A stretch of 64,000 bases of DNA from Microvirga thermotolerans (GTDB lineage: Bacteria > Pseudomonadota > Alphaproteobacteria > Rhizobiales > Beijerinckiaceae). The stretch lies in the NCBI RefSeq assembly GCF_009363855.1, contig NZ_CP045423.1:1456001-1520000 (forward strand), given 5' to 3'. The notes under the pieces were generated by a model. The model ran no database searches and was not told where the DNA came from. It was given only the letters and a program-made list of their open reading frames with translations. Below are positions 1 through 9,417 of this stretch, piece after piece (within the stretch, counting starts at the first letter, position 1; every line of letters starts with the position of its first letter). Both the position numbers and the translations under genes were made by a program.

Positions 1-6
1 CCATTC

Positions 7-1014
7 ATGGACAATCCTTTTCTCGTCGAGGTCACGCGGGGGCATGTGGTCGAATCGCGGCATCGGGGCAGCGTGGCTGTCGTCGACGCGGAGGGCAGCA
101 CGGTCCTGAGCCTCGGCGACGTGGAGCGGCGCGTGTTCCCGCGCTCGGCCGTGAAGGCCATCCAGGCGCTGCCCCTCCTCGAGAACGGGATCGCGGACAA
201 ATACGGCCTGACGGACGAGGAGATCGCGCTGGCCTGCGCCTCCCACTCTGGCGAGCCGGAGCACGCGGCGGCGGCGGCCTCCATGCTCGCCAAGGCCGGA
301 CTGGGCGAGCCGTGCCTGGAATGCGGAGTGCACTGGCCCATGAGCGAGGCCGCCGCCCGGGCGCTCGCCGCCCAGGGAGGGCAGCCGACGCAGCTTCACA
401 ACAACTGCTCCGGCAAGCATGCCGGGTTCATCTGCCTCGCCTGCGGGCTCGGCGAGGACCCGAAAGGCTACGTGTCGGCGCATCATCCCGTCCAGCAGGC
501 GGTGCGCCATGCCCTGGAGGACCTGACCGGCGCCTCGCATACGGACGACGTGAGCGGCACGGACGGCTGCTCCATCCCGACCTATGCGATCCCGCTGCCG
601 GCGCTCGCGTTCGGCTTCGCGCGGTTCGGCACCGGAATCGGCCTCTCCGAGGGCTGCAGGGGCGCGGCCGAGCGCATCCGCAGGGCGGTGGCGCGCCATC
701 CCTTCATGGTCGCCGGCACCGGACGCTTCGACACGAGGCTCATGGAAGCGCTGCGCGAGCGCGCCTTCGTGAAGGTCGGCGCCGAGGGGGTCTATTGCGC
801 GGCCTTCCCCGAGCTCGGCTACGGCGTCGCCCTGAAGGCCGACGACGGCGGCACCCGTGCCGCCGAGGCCATGATGGCCGCCCTCGTCCTGCGTTTCCTG
901 AAGCTCGACGACGGGGAGCGCGCCGTGGTCGAGGAGCTCGCCCAGCCGGTCCTGAAGAACTGGAACGGCATCGAGGTCGGCCGCATCCGCGTGACGCGGG
1001 AACTCCTGGCCTGA
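7..1014 (+). CDS. L-asparaginase, R. etli type (asparaginase II family)
   Basis: Hydrolyses L-asparagine to aspartate and ammonia in the cytoplasm. The 335-residue protein has the Ser-x-x-Lys pair in FPRSAVK (S47, K50), the ASHSGE motif (S79), HNNCSGKHAG (C134, K137) and DGCSIP (C188). This is the Ser/Lys/Cys set known for the Rhizobium etli ReAII class, offset by one residue; E. coli-type asparaginases lack it. Length is normal for the family. The ATG lies seven bases into the window, so its promoter is not visible. The meaB gene downstream is convergent, with only about 36 bases between the stops. The family call is firm; substrate preference is inferred from the family. Confidence 0.9.
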   Translation: MDNPFLVEVTRGHVVESRHRGSVAVVDAEGSTVLSLGDVERRVFPRSAVKAIQALPLLENGIADKYGLTDEEIALACASHSGEPEHAAAAASMLAKAGLGEPCLECGVHWPMSEAAARALAAQGGQPTQLHNNCSGKHAGFICLACGLGEDPKGYVSAHHPVQQAVRHALEDLTGASHTDDVSGTDGCSIPTYAIPLPALAFGFARFGTGIGLSEGCRGAAERIRRAVARHPFMVAGTGRFDTRLMEALRERAFVKVGAEGVYCAAFPELGYGVALKADDGGTRAAEAMMAALVLRFLKLDDGERAVVEELAQPVLKNWNGIEVGRIRVTRELLA

Positions 1015-1050
1015 CCTCCTGCGCCCGGCACGGCGCTCGAGGCCCTGCCG

Positions 1051-2037
1051 TCAGAGGCCCAGGAGCCGGACGATCTCCTCCGCGCCCGCGGTGGGGGAGA
1101 GGCGGCCTGCCGCGATCTGCCGCTCGATCTCGGGGACGCGCCTGCGCAGGGCCGGATCGTGGGTGAGCCGGTCGTGCAGGCGCTCGTGGACGAGCGCCCA
1201 CATCCATTTCGCGTCCTGCGCCCGGCGCTTGGCCGCGAGTTCCCCCGTCGCCTCCAGGCGGCGGCGGTGGTCGAGCACCTTGTCCCACAACAGGTCGAGC
1301 CCCTCGCCCGTCAGCCCGGAGACGGTCAGCACGGGCGGCCTCCAGGCCGCCGAGGCGGGGGTGAGGATGTGGAGCGCCGCGCGGTACTCGGCTGCCGCGG
1401 CCTTGGCCCGGGCCCCGGCGTCGTCCGCCTTGTTCACGGCGATCATGTCGGCGAGTTCGAGAATGCCCTTCTTGATCCCCTGCAATTCGTCGCCGGCGCC
1501 CGGCAGCATGAGAACCAGGAAGAAGTCGGTCAGGTCCGCGACTGCCGTCTCCGACTGGCCGACGCCCACCGTCTCCACAAGGATCACGTCGAAGCCCGCG
1601 GCCTCGCACAGCAGCATCGCCTCCCGGGTCTTGGCGGCGACGCCGCCGAGGGTGCCGGAGGAGGGGGAGGGGCGGATGAAGGCGTTGGGATCCGCGGCGA
1701 GCCGCGCCATGCGGGTCTTGTCGCCGAGAATGGCGCCGCCGGTGCGGGCGGAGCTGGGATCGACGGCGAGCACGGCCACCTTGTGACCGCGCCCGGTCAG
1801 CATGCTGCCCAGGGAATCGATGGCGGTCGACTTGCCGACGCCGGGTACCCCGGTGATGCCGACCCGGATGGCGCGGCCCGTACGCGGCATCAGGGTCTGG
1901 AGAAGGTCCTGCGCCGCGGCCCTGTGGTCGGGGCGGCGCGATTCCATGAGCGTGATGGCGCGCGCCAGCGCGGCGCGGTCGCCGCTCGCGACCGCCTCCG
2001 CCGAGACGCGATTCCTGCCTGACGTGCCCCCGATCAT
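1051..2037 (-). CDS. meaB: Methylmalonyl-CoA mutase-associated G3E GTPase MeaB
   Basis: A chaperone GTPase that guards adenosylcobalamin loading and protects methylmalonyl-CoA mutase from inactivation. The 328-residue protein has the P-loop GVPGVGKST near residue 63, the VDPSS switch, the ETVGVGQSE segment and the NKADD base-recognition motif, all typical of MeaB/ArgK. It reads leftward, as do mutB and mutA, but is separated from mutB by an opposing lipoprotein gene, so it is probably transcribed alone. A palindromic intergenic repeat lies just upstream. The call is strong because of both the motifs and the nearby mutase genes. Confidence 0.93.
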   Translation of the reverse strand: MIGGTSGRNRVSAEAVASGDRAALARAITLMESRRPDHRAAAQDLLQTLMPRTGRAIRVGITGVPGVGKSTAIDSLGSMLTGRGHKVAVLAVDPSSARTGGAILGDKTRMARLAADPNAFIRPSPSSGTLGGVAAKTREAMLLCEAAGFDVILVETVGVGQSETAVADLTDFFLVLMLPGAGDELQGIKKGILELADMIAVNKADDAGARAKAAAAEYRAALHILTPASAAWRPPVLTVSGLTGEGLDLLWDKVLDHRRRLEATGELAAKRRAQDAKWMWALVHERLHDRLTHDPALRRRVPEIERQIAAGRLSPTAGAEEIVRLLGL

Positions 2038-2049
2038 GAGACAGGCTTA

Positions 2050-2092
2050 GAGCATTTTCGGGAAAAGTGGGAACCGGTTTTCCCGAAAACGG
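2050..2092. repeat. Palindromic intergenic repeat, copy 1
   Basis: A perfect 12-base inverted repeat (TTTTCGGGAAAA at 2055-2066 and its complement at 2078-2089) flanks a GTGGGAACCGG core and begins GAGCATTTT. Related copies with the same GGGAACCGGTTTT core lie at 53534-53580 and, more diverged, 55495-55545. It sits between the divergent meaB and lipoprotein genes. Such elements are abundant between genes in Hyphomicrobiales. Confidence 0.75.
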
Positions 2093-2231
2093 CTCCGACA
2101 GGGCGCCGGGACGGTTCACCGAGGATTTACCATGGCGGGGGAGTCATGCGGGAACGGACCACGCCCGCCTTGTCCTCGCCATCATCCCCGGCAAAAGAGC
2201 CGGTCCGCATTCTCTCCCGCCAGATGATTCC

Positions 2232-3212
2232 ATGCTGCCCCGCATCGCACGCCTGTCCTTCGCCGGTCTCGTCTGCCTCGTCCTCTCGGGCTGTCTCGGC
2301 GGCGAACCCGCCCTGACGAGCGCGCCTCCCGCGCCGCGTCCCGGGCTTGCCAGCGATCCGCGGCTGCTGATCGCCACCACGCGCCTGCCGGTCGGAGACC
2401 CGATCCAGAAGCCCTGGTTCAGCAGCGAGCGCTCGCCTGACCTCATCTTCGCCGAGGCGCGGCTGACGCCGCCGGGCCGCTCCCTCATCGGGCGCGGCGG
2501 CTGGAGCATCGCCTCCGTCGAGAACGTGACCCGGACCGGCGCGGCGGCGGCCTTCGCGCAGGCCGCCCTAGGCCGCGACCTCCTGCTCTACGTCCACGGC
2601 TACAGGGAGAGCTTCGAGACCGCCGCCACCTCGACGATCCAGCTGTCCGAGGGAATCCGGTTCTCCGGCATGACGGGCCTCTTCACCTGGCCCTCCGCGG
2701 GCTCGACCCTGAGCTACGTGGCCGATCGGGAGGCCGCCATGTGGTCGCGGGATTCCCTGGAGGACCTCCTGGCCGCCATCGCCAAGACCCCGAGCGGCGG
2801 GCGCGTCCACATCGTGGCGCACAGCATGGGCACCCTCTTGACCCTCGAGGCCCTGCGGATGCTGCGCACGGATGCGGGGCCCGCCGCCATGGAGAAGATC
2901 GGCGCCATCGTGATGGCGGCGCCCGACATCGACATCGACCTGTTCGCCCGCGGCATCGAGCGCCTGGGGCCGGACGCGAAGAAGATCACCGTCATCAGCT
3001 CCACCAACGACCGGGCGCTCGCCGTGTCGAGCCGTCTCGCCGGCGGCATCGTCCGGGCCGGCGCGGCCGAGCGCGAGCGGCTGGAGGCCCTGGGCGTGCG
3101 GGTGGCCGACGCCTCAGAGTTCGGCGGCGGCATCATCAACCACGACCTGTTCCTGTCGAACAAGGAGGTGGAGCAGGTGGTCAAGCGCGCCATCGAGCGC
3201 GAGAGGATGTAG
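2232..3212 (+). CDS. Lipoprotein alpha/beta hydrolase, DUF900 type
   Basis: A predicted outer-envelope lipoprotein with an alpha/beta-hydrolase fold. The ATG at 2232 was chosen because it starts directly with a lipoprotein signal (basic N-terminus, hydrophobic run, LVLSGC lipobox with Cys near residue 21); the frame is open upstream but codes nothing recognisable. The mature part has YVHGYRE, where the oxyanion hole would lie, and the nucleophile elbow VAHSMG, with a later Asp and a final NHDLF His, giving a plausible Ser-Asp-His triad. DUF900 members are serine hydrolases of unknown substrate. It is oriented opposite to the mutase genes around it, so a role in propionate metabolism is not implied. 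Confidence 0.8.
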   Translation: MLPRIARLSFAGLVCLVLSGCLGGEPALTSAPPAPRPGLASDPRLLIATTRLPVGDPIQKPWFSSERSPDLIFAEARLTPPGRSLIGRGGWSIASVENVTRTGAAAAFAQAALGRDLLLYVHGYRESFETAATSTIQLSEGIRFSGMTGLFTWPSAGSTLSYVADREAAMWSRDSLEDLLAAIAKTPSGGRVHIVAHSMGTLLTLEALRMLRTDAGPAAMEKIGAIVMAAPDIDIDLFARGIERLGPDAKKITVISSTNDRALAVSSRLAGGIVRAGAAERERLEALGVRVADASEFGGGIINHDLFLSNKEVEQVVKRAIERERM

Positions 3213-3385
3213 AACGCCCACCGCGTCGTGTCGCCCTGGCTTCCCGGACGGCGGCAGGTCAATGGAGCCCCCGGAGACGTGCGCCATCTCTGGGCCGCAC
3301 CCGGCTGAAAGCGACCTATGGGACGATCCTATGGGATGGTGGAGCCGGAGACTTCCGCGGCGATGCGGATCCCTCCGGAGGGACC

Positions 3386-5554
3386 CTACTCCGCCGCCTC
3401 CTTCGATCCGTAGCCGAGCCTGCGATTGAGCTCCGCGATGAGGTTCACGGCCGCATCCGCGATCACGGTGCCGGGCGGGAAGATGGCGGAGGCGCCGGCG
3501 GCGTAGAGCGAGTCGAAGTCCTGCGGCGGGATCACGCCGCCGACCACGATCATGATGTCATCGCGGCCGTACCGGGCGAGTTCGGCCCGCAGCTCGGGGA
3601 CGAGGGTGAGGTGCCCGGCGGCCAGGGACGAGACCCCGACGATGTGGACGTCGTTCTCCACCGCCTGCCGCGCTGCCTCCGCCGGGGTTGCGAAGAGGGG
3701 GCCGATGTCCACGTCGAAGCCCAGATCGGCGAAGGCGGAGGCGATGACCTTCTGGCCGCGGTCGTGGCCGTCCTGGCCCATCTTGGCGACGAGGATGCGC
3801 GGGCGGCGGCCGTCGTTCTCCTCGAACTCCTCCACGAGCCGGCGGACCTTCTCCACCTTCGGCGATTCCATTCCGACCTCCCGCTTGTACACGCCGGAGA
3901 TCGCCTTGATCTCCGCCCGGTGACGGCCCCAGACCTTCTCCAAGGCGTCGGAAATCTCGCCCACCGTCGCTTTCGCGCGCGCGGCCTGCACGGCGAGGTC
4001 GAGCAGGTTGGCCTCGCCCGTGGAAGCGCCCCTGGAGAGCGCGTCGAGCGCCGCATCCACGTCGGCCTGGTTGCGCTCGGCCTTGAGACGCTTGAGCTTC
4101 TCGATCTGGCGGGCGCGGACGGCGGCGTTGTCGACCTTGAGAATCTCGATCGGGGCTTCGTCGGCGGGGCGAAAGGCATTGACGCCGACGATCATCTGGT
4201 GGCCGGAATCGATCCGCGCCTGCGTGCGCGCCGCCGCCTCCTCGATCTTGAGCTTCGGAATGCCTGCCTCGATGGCCCGCGCCATGCCTCCGAGCGCCTC
4301 CACCTCCTGGATATGGCCCCAGGCCTTCTCCGCCAGCTCCTTCGTGAGGCGCTCGACGTAGTAGGAGCCGCCCCAGGGGTCGATGATCCGCGTCGTGCCG
4401 CTTTCCTGCTGCAGGAAGAGCTGGGTGTTGCGCGCAATGCGCGCGGAGAAGTCGGTCGGCAGGGCCAGCGCCTCGTCGAGGGCGTTGGTGTGGAGCGACT
4501 GGGTGTGTCCCTGCGTCGCCGCCATGGCCTCGATGCAGGTGCGCGCCACGTTGTTGAACACGTCCTGTGCGGTGAGCGACCAGCCCGAGGTCTGGCTGTG
4601 GGTGCGCAGCGGCAGGGACTTCTCGTTCTGCGGGTTGAACTGCTTCACGAGCTTCGCCCAGAGAAGGCGCGCGGCGCGCATCTTGGCCACTTCCATGAAG
4701 AAGTTCATGCCGATGGCCCAGAAGAAGGACAGGCGCGGCGCGAACTGGTCGATGGAGAGTCCGGCCGCGAGCCCGGCGCGGATGTATTCGACGCCGTCCG
4801 CGAGGGTGTAGGCGAGTTCCAGGTCCTGCGTCGCTCCCGCCTCCTGCATGTGGTAGCCGGAGATCGAGATGGAGTTGAACTTCGGCATGTTCGCCGAGGT
4901 GTAGGCGAAGATGTCCGAGATGATGCGCATCGACCCCTTGGGCGGGTAGATATAGGTGTTGCGCACCATGAACTCTTTCAGGATGTCGTTCTGGATCGTG
5001 CCGGAGAGCTTGTGGGCGGGCACGCCCTGCTCCTCCGCCGCGACGATGTAGAGCGCGAGCACGGGCAGCACCGCGCCGTTCATGGTCATCGACACGCTCA
5101 TCCGGTCGAGCGGGATGCCCGCGAACAGGGTGCGCATGTCGTAGATCGAGTCGATGGCGACGCCCGCCATGCCCACGTCGCCCGCCACGCGGGGATGGTC
5201 GGAATCGTAGCCCCGGTGGGTGGCGAGGTCGAAGGCGACCGACAGGCCCTTCTGGCCGGCCGCGAGGTTGCGCCGGTAGAAGGCGTTGGAATCCTCGGCC
5301 GTGGAGAAGCCGGCATATTGCCGGACCGTCCAGGGCTGGTTGACGTACATGGTCGGGTAGGGGCCGCGAAGATACGGCGGGATGCCCGGATAAGTGTCGA
5401 GGAAGTCGATCCCCGCCCGGTCCGCCTCGCCATAGGCGCCCTTGACGGGAATGCCCTCCGGCGTGAGCCAGGGCTCCGTACCCTTAGCCTCGGAAAGGGT
5501 CGGCATGGGCGGCTCGGCCCAGGAAACGCTCGAGAAGTCCGGAATGCGTGTCAT
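3386..5554 (-). CDS. mutB: Methylmalonyl-CoA mutase large (catalytic) subunit
   Basis: Interconverts (R)-methylmalonyl-CoA and succinyl-CoA using adenosylcobalamin, the last step of propionyl-CoA assimilation. The 722-residue protein has the full TIM-barrel substrate domain and a C-terminal B12-binding domain with DGHDRG, whose histidine (about residue 596) is the lower cobalt ligand, followed by the GVSSLAAGH loop. Length and motifs fit the ScpA/MutB family. It follows mutA on the same strand after about 157 bases, so the two probably form one transcript. Known orthologues pair with MutA as an alpha-beta dimer. Confidence 0.96.
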   Translation of the reverse strand: MTRIPDFSSVSWAEPPMPTLSEAKGTEPWLTPEGIPVKGAYGEADRAGIDFLDTYPGIPPYLRGPYPTMYVNQPWTVRQYAGFSTAEDSNAFYRRNLAAGQKGLSVAFDLATHRGYDSDHPRVAGDVGMAGVAIDSIYDMRTLFAGIPLDRMSVSMTMNGAVLPVLALYIVAAEEQGVPAHKLSGTIQNDILKEFMVRNTYIYPPKGSMRIISDIFAYTSANMPKFNSISISGYHMQEAGATQDLELAYTLADGVEYIRAGLAAGLSIDQFAPRLSFFWAIGMNFFMEVAKMRAARLLWAKLVKQFNPQNEKSLPLRTHSQTSGWSLTAQDVFNNVARTCIEAMAATQGHTQSLHTNALDEALALPTDFSARIARNTQLFLQQESGTTRIIDPWGGSYYVERLTKELAEKAWGHIQEVEALGGMARAIEAGIPKLKIEEAAARTQARIDSGHQMIVGVNAFRPADEAPIEILKVDNAAVRARQIEKLKRLKAERNQADVDAALDALSRGASTGEANLLDLAVQAARAKATVGEISDALEKVWGRHRAEIKAISGVYKREVGMESPKVEKVRRLVEEFEENDGRRPRILVAKMGQDGHDRGQKVIASAFADLGFDVDIGPLFATPAEAARQAVENDVHIVGVSSLAAGHLTLVPELRAELARYGRDDIMIVVGGVIPPQDFDSLYAAGASAIFPPGTVIADAAVNLIAELNRRLGYGSKEAAE

Positions 5555-5711
5555 GGCGACTTGCGGTTCTGTTCGGCGCGAAACGAGAGGGTTTGGGGAG
5601 ATTTTAGACGTCTCTCCGTGTGGGGGCTACCTTTTCGCGCTCTGCGCGCCCGGACCCCGGACATGCACGCCTTTGACGCCGCCGAGACCCGGGTTCCCCA
5701 GCCGCCGGCCT

Positions 5712-7586
5712 TCAGGCGCCTGCGCGGTCCAGGGCTTCGGCGAGGACGCTCAGAACGTCGCATCCGAGGAAGATGAAGTCCGCGACGCCGGCTTCCCGGA
5801 GGTCCTGCTCCAGGCCTGCCGGGCGGCCTGCCAGGTAGATGGGGCCGAAACCTGCGCCGCGCAGGGCTTTCGCGGCGCCGACGGCCTGTTCCTGGTAGAT
5901 CTCGTCCGAGGAGCAGATGCAGACGAGCCGGGCCCTGCTGGCGGACGCCGCTTCGAGAAGCGCGCCTAGGTCCGCGAAGCCGTCGTTGGAGACGGCCTCG
6001 ATTCCACCCGCCTCGAAGAAGTTCTTGGCAAAGGTCGCCCGCGCGGTGAACGACGCGAGCGGGCCGAGATTGGCGAGAAAGACCTTCGGTCGCGTGCCGG
6101 TCTTGGCCAGCAGGGCATCCGAGCGGTCGCGCAGACGCTCGAAGGGCTCCGCCGTGCGGAGACTGGGAAGCGGCGCGATGTGGACGGCCTCGGCGGGCGC
6201 GGCGTTGCCGCCCTGCGCGGCTGCGCCCGCGGCTGGCGAAGGGAGAAGGACCGCCACCTCGGCCTCGCCCAGATTGGGGAACTCGCTCGTTCCGGTGATC
6301 GGCTCCCTGCGGGTCGCCACGGCGCGCTCGCGGCGGGCGCGGGTCTCGGCGATGCGGGCCTGGAGCGTGCCGCGCATGAGGCTCTCCACGATGCCGCCGT
6401 CGCGCTCGATCTCCTGGAAGAGGGACCAGGCCTTTTCGCAAAGCGCGTCCGTCAGCGCCTCGAAGCCGCCCGCGCCGGCGGCGGGGTCCGCCACCCGCCA
6501 GAGGTTGGATTCGTGGAGCAGGATCAGCTGCGTGTTGCGGGCGATCCGGCGCGCGAAGGCGTCAGGCAGGCCGAGGGCCGCCGTGAAGGGCAGGGCGCAG
6601 ATGGAATCCGCGCCGCCGATGCCGGCCGAGAAGGCGGCGATGGTCCCGCGCAGCATGTTCACCCACGGGTCCCGCCGCGTCGTCATGCGCCAGGCGGTTT
6701 CCGCATGGAGGCGGATCGGCTTGGGGACGAGGTCGGACATCTGCTCCACGCGGGCCCAGAGGCGGCGAAGGGCGCGGAACTTGGCGACCGTCAGGAACTC
6801 GTCCGCGTCGGCCACCAGGAGGAAGGAGAGGGCGTCCCGTGCCGCCTCGAGGGAATGGCCGTAATGCTCGAGCGCGCGCAGGTAGGCGACGCCGGTGGCG
6901 AGCACCGCGGCCAGCTCCTGCGCCTCTCCGGCGCCCGCTTCATGATAGGGCCGCCCGTCGGCCAGCGCCGTCCGCCCCGCGAAGCCGCGCTCCGTGAGGT
7001 CCGCCAGGGTCTCGCCGAGGCGGCCCGCCACCACCGGCCAGGGGGCGGAGAGGACGCCGAGCGCGGCCATGGCGCCGATGGGATCGAGCCCGAGATCGGC
7101 GGAGATCTGCGACAGGGCGTGCCCACGCCGCTCCGCGAGGGTGGCGAAGTGCCCCGCCACGATCCGCCCGCGCCCGCCCGCATCGAGACGGACATGGACG
7201 AGGTCGAGCATCACGCCCGCGAGGACCCGGTCCAGCTCGTCCACCGTCTCGGCGGCGAGGCCGAAGCCCCGCGCGGAGGGGGCCTTCCGGGTGACGAGGG
7301 CGAGGGAATCCGCCCCGCCTTCCAGATCCGCCAGGGCGAGGGCGTTCGCCGCCTCGAGGTCGGGATGGTCCATCCGCTGGGCGATCCGCCAGGGGCCCGG
7401 CTCGGCGCGGGCGATGGGGGAGGTGCCTTCCGCCTTCGGGTAGAGGGGCTGGATGGCGAGCCCCTCGTAGGTTCGGGAGACGAGCTTCCTCTCGAAATCC
7501 GCCCCCTTCAGCACGCCTTCGACCAGCCTGAGCCATTGCTCGCGGGAGGAGGTGGGAAATTCGGCGGCGAGGGCAAGATCGTCCAT
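5712..7586 (-). CDS. mutA: Methylmalonyl-CoA mutase small subunit
   Basis: The non-catalytic partner of MutB. The ATG at 7586, which begins MDDLALAAEF, was preferred to an upstream in-frame start because the extra 23 residues look like untranslated leader, and GGGACG lies just ahead of it. The 624-residue protein repeats the mutase fold, including a barrel segment with ARNTQLIL like that in MutB. Its C-terminal domain lacks the DxHxxG cobalt-ligand motif and keeps only a VFLANLG strand, as expected for the subunit that does not bind B12. It lies first in the mutA-mutB order, close behind a LysR gene on the same strand. Confidence 0.92.
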   Translation of the reverse strand: MDDLALAAEFPTSSREQWLRLVEGVLKGADFERKLVSRTYEGLAIQPLYPKAEGTSPIARAEPGPWRIAQRMDHPDLEAANALALADLEGGADSLALVTRKAPSARGFGLAAETVDELDRVLAGVMLDLVHVRLDAGGRGRIVAGHFATLAERRGHALSQISADLGLDPIGAMAALGVLSAPWPVVAGRLGETLADLTERGFAGRTALADGRPYHEAGAGEAQELAAVLATGVAYLRALEHYGHSLEAARDALSFLLVADADEFLTVAKFRALRRLWARVEQMSDLVPKPIRLHAETAWRMTTRRDPWVNMLRGTIAAFSAGIGGADSICALPFTAALGLPDAFARRIARNTQLILLHESNLWRVADPAAGAGGFEALTDALCEKAWSLFQEIERDGGIVESLMRGTLQARIAETRARRERAVATRREPITGTSEFPNLGEAEVAVLLPSPAAGAAAQGGNAAPAEAVHIAPLPSLRTAEPFERLRDRSDALLAKTGTRPKVFLANLGPLASFTARATFAKNFFEAGGIEAVSNDGFADLGALLEAASASRARLVCICSSDEIYQEQAVGAAKALRGAGFGPIYLAGRPAGLEQDLREAGVADFIFLGCDVLSVLAEALDRAGA

Positions 7587-7673
7587 GGCAAACGTCCCGT
7601 GCGAAAGCTGCTGTCGGCCTTGTAGCCGGTTCGACCGTGGAACCAAAGCCCGCAAGGGCTCGGCATTTCGTCG

Positions 7674-8585
7674 TCATGATGCGGGCCGGAGGCCGGTCAG
7701 GAGAGGGCGCTCGGCCGCAAGCCCCTCGCCGACCACGTCGAGAAAGGCCCGCACGCGTCCGGTGCGGCGCAGGTCCGCATGGGTCACGATCCACAGCTCC
7801 CGGCCGAGTTCGGGAATGGGCTCGGGGACGAGGCGGATCAGGTCCGGCTCGGCATCTCCCAGGTAGCAGGGCAGGACGGCCGCGCCGATCCCCGCCTTGG
7901 CCGCGACCAACTGGTTGACGATGCTGTTGGTCCGGTATGCGAAGGCCGACGGAGGGACGTGCTCGGCGAGCCAGTCGGCGGCGTTGATGCCGCGGGCGCC
8001 TTCCTCCCAGCCGATTACCGGAAAGGCGGCGAGATCGGCCGGGCTCCGGACCGGCGCACCCCCTTCGACGAGGCCTTTCGAACCGTAGGCTGTCCAGGCC
8101 ACGTCCGACAGCTTGCGGCCATGCAGGTCCCCCTCGCGGGGCCGCGAGACGCGCAGGGCGATGTCGGCTTCGCGGCGGGACAGGCTGAGGATGCGGTTGT
8201 CGATGACGAGTTCGACGACGATGCCCGGGTGAACCTGCCGGAAGCGGGCGATCTGCGCCGTCAGGAGCCGGTAGGCCAGGGTCTCCGACGAGGTCACCCG
8301 CAGACGGCCCGTGAGACTCCGGTCCCGCCCGACGATCTCCCGGTCCAGGGCGGCGGTCTCCGTCTCGATCCGCTCCGCCGTCGCCGCCATGCGCTCGCCG
8401 GCCTGGGTCGGTGCGTAGATGCCCCCCGGCAGGCGCTCGAAGAGCCTGACGCCGAGGGTCTCCTCCAGCGCGCCGAGCCGGCGGAAGGCGGTCGAGTGAT
8501 TGACCGCGAGCTCCTTCGCCGCCCCGGTCAGGTTCCCGTTGCGGGCGATGGCGAGCACGAGGCGCAGGTCGTTCCAGTCGTCCAT
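7674..8585 (-). CDS. LysR-family transcriptional regulator
   Basis: A DNA-binding regulator of about 303 residues. The start MDDWNDLRLVLAIAR at 8585 places the winged helix-turn-helix (GNLTGAAKELAVNHSTAFRRL) at the usual distance from the N-terminus; the 18 residues upstream in frame are not LysR-like. The remainder is a substrate-binding co-inducer domain. The sequence type (NHSTAFRRL, shorter linker) resembles LysR members that sit beside glutathione transferases or dehydrogenases. It is divergent from the gst gene with 129 bases between them, so regulation of gst and of itself is the natural inference. The effector is unknown. Confidence 0.9.
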   Translation of the reverse strand: MDDWNDLRLVLAIARNGNLTGAAKELAVNHSTAFRRLGALEETLGVRLFERLPGGIYAPTQAGERMAATAERIETETAALDREIVGRDRSLTGRLRVTSSETLAYRLLTAQIARFRQVHPGIVVELVIDNRILSLSRREADIALRVSRPREGDLHGRKLSDVAWTAYGSKGLVEGGAPVRSPADLAAFPVIGWEEGARGINAADWLAEHVPPSAFAYRTNSIVNQLVAAKAGIGAAVLPCYLGDAEPDLIRLVPEPIPELGRELWIVTHADLRRTGRVRAFLDVVGEGLAAERPLLTGLRPAS

Positions 8586-8605
8586 GGGAGCAGGATAACC
8601 GACCG

Positions 8606-8666
8606 CTTGCGTTGCTGCAAGTCGTGATGACGAACACACAAATGGATCTGCGTCGATGCAAGTCGT
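8606..8666. promoter_or_regulatory. Candidate LysR binding sites in the lysR-gst intergenic region
   Basis: An inverted repeat CTTGC-N6-GCAAG occupies 8606-8621, matching the T-N11-A style of LysR operators. The ten-base word TGCAAGTCGT occurs at 8616-8625 and again at 8657-8666, a 41-base offset close to four helical turns. Both lie between the divergent lysR and gst starts. Their use as operators is inferred from position and symmetry only. Confidence 0.45.
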
Positions 8667-8714
8667 ATCCCTCCCTCACTGCCGCTTCGGCGGCCGAACG
8701 GAAAGGAAGACCCC

Positions 8715-9335
8715 ATGAAGCTCTACTACAGTCCCGCAGCCTGCTCCCTCGCCGTCCACATCGCGGCCCGCGAGGCGGGGATCAGGTTCGATCTGGTCAA
8801 GGTCGACCTCCTCAAGCACCGGCTGGAAACCGGCGAACCCCTCACGAGCGTCAACCGCAAGAACGTCGTTCCCGTGCTCGAGCTCGACAGCGGAGAGCGG
8901 CTGACGGAGGCGGCGGTCATACTGCAATGGCTGGCCGACAAGGCCGGCGACCGCGACCTCCTGCCTGCGCCCGGCAGCCTCGAGCGGGTCCGCGTGCAGG
9001 AATGGCTCAACTTCGTCGCCACGGAGCTGCACAAGTCGTTCAGCCCCTGGCTCTGGCACCCCGAGACGGAGGAGGGCACGAAGAAGACGGTTCGCGAGCG
9101 GCTCGCGGCCCGTTTCGCCATCCTCGACGAGGAGCTCTCGGGGCGCGACTACCTCACGGGGGACCGTTTCACCGTGGCCGACGCCTATGCCTTCACCATC
9201 GTGAACTGGTCGAACCTGCTGAACGTGGACCTGAAGCCCTATGCGAACCTTCGCGCCTACATGGACCGGGTCGCGGCACGTCCCGCCGTTCGGCAGGCCA
9301 TGTCCGCCGAGGGGCTCCTCAAGGAAGCGGCCTGA
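8715..9335 (+). CDS. gstA: Glutathione S-transferase, bacterial beta class
   Basis: Conjugates glutathione to electrophiles or reduces peroxides in the cytoplasm. The 206-residue protein starts MKLYYSPAACSLA with the beta-class cysteine at position 10, followed by the cis-proline VPVLEL region and the glutathione-contacting LTEA. The C-terminal helical domain contains the N-capping FTVADAYAF motif. A Shine-Dalgarno AAAGGAAG precedes the ATG. It is divergent from the LysR gene and followed by a strong hairpin, so it is a single-gene unit. The class assignment is good; the substrate is unknown. Confidence 0.92.
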   Translation: MKLYYSPAACSLAVHIAAREAGIRFDLVKVDLLKHRLETGEPLTSVNRKNVVPVLELDSGERLTEAAVILQWLADKAGDRDLLPAPGSLERVRVQEWLNFVATELHKSFSPWLWHPETEEGTKKTVRERLAARFAILDEELSGRDYLTGDRFTVADAYAFTIVNWSNLLNVDLKPYANLRAYMDRVAARPAVRQAMSAEGLLKEAA

Positions 9336-9360
9336 ACGGCCGGACCGTTGATGGAAAAGG

Positions 9361-9394
9361 AAAGGCGGCCGTCCTCGCGGGGACGGCCGCCTTT
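9361..9394. terminator. Bidirectional hairpin terminator between gst and the convergent small gene
   Basis: A perfect 14-base stem (AAAGGCGGCCGTCC and its complement) encloses a six-base loop, with A and T runs at the two feet. It lies between the converging gst and 9418-9795 genes and can serve both. Confidence 0.75.
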
Positions 9395-9417
9395 CGCGTC
9401 CGCGTCGAACGGTCCGG

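Noticed and set aside
3370-3383. TCCCTCCGGAGGGA palindrome just past the mutB stop
   Set aside because: It has no loop and no T run, and such short GC palindromes are common in this sequence; not called a terminator.
2741-5776. A 1011-residue open frame on the plus strand opposite mutB
   Set aside because: It is the antisense shadow of mutB and mutA, is Arg/Gly/His-rich like other GC-driven shadows here and has no domain. MutB on the minus strand is certain.
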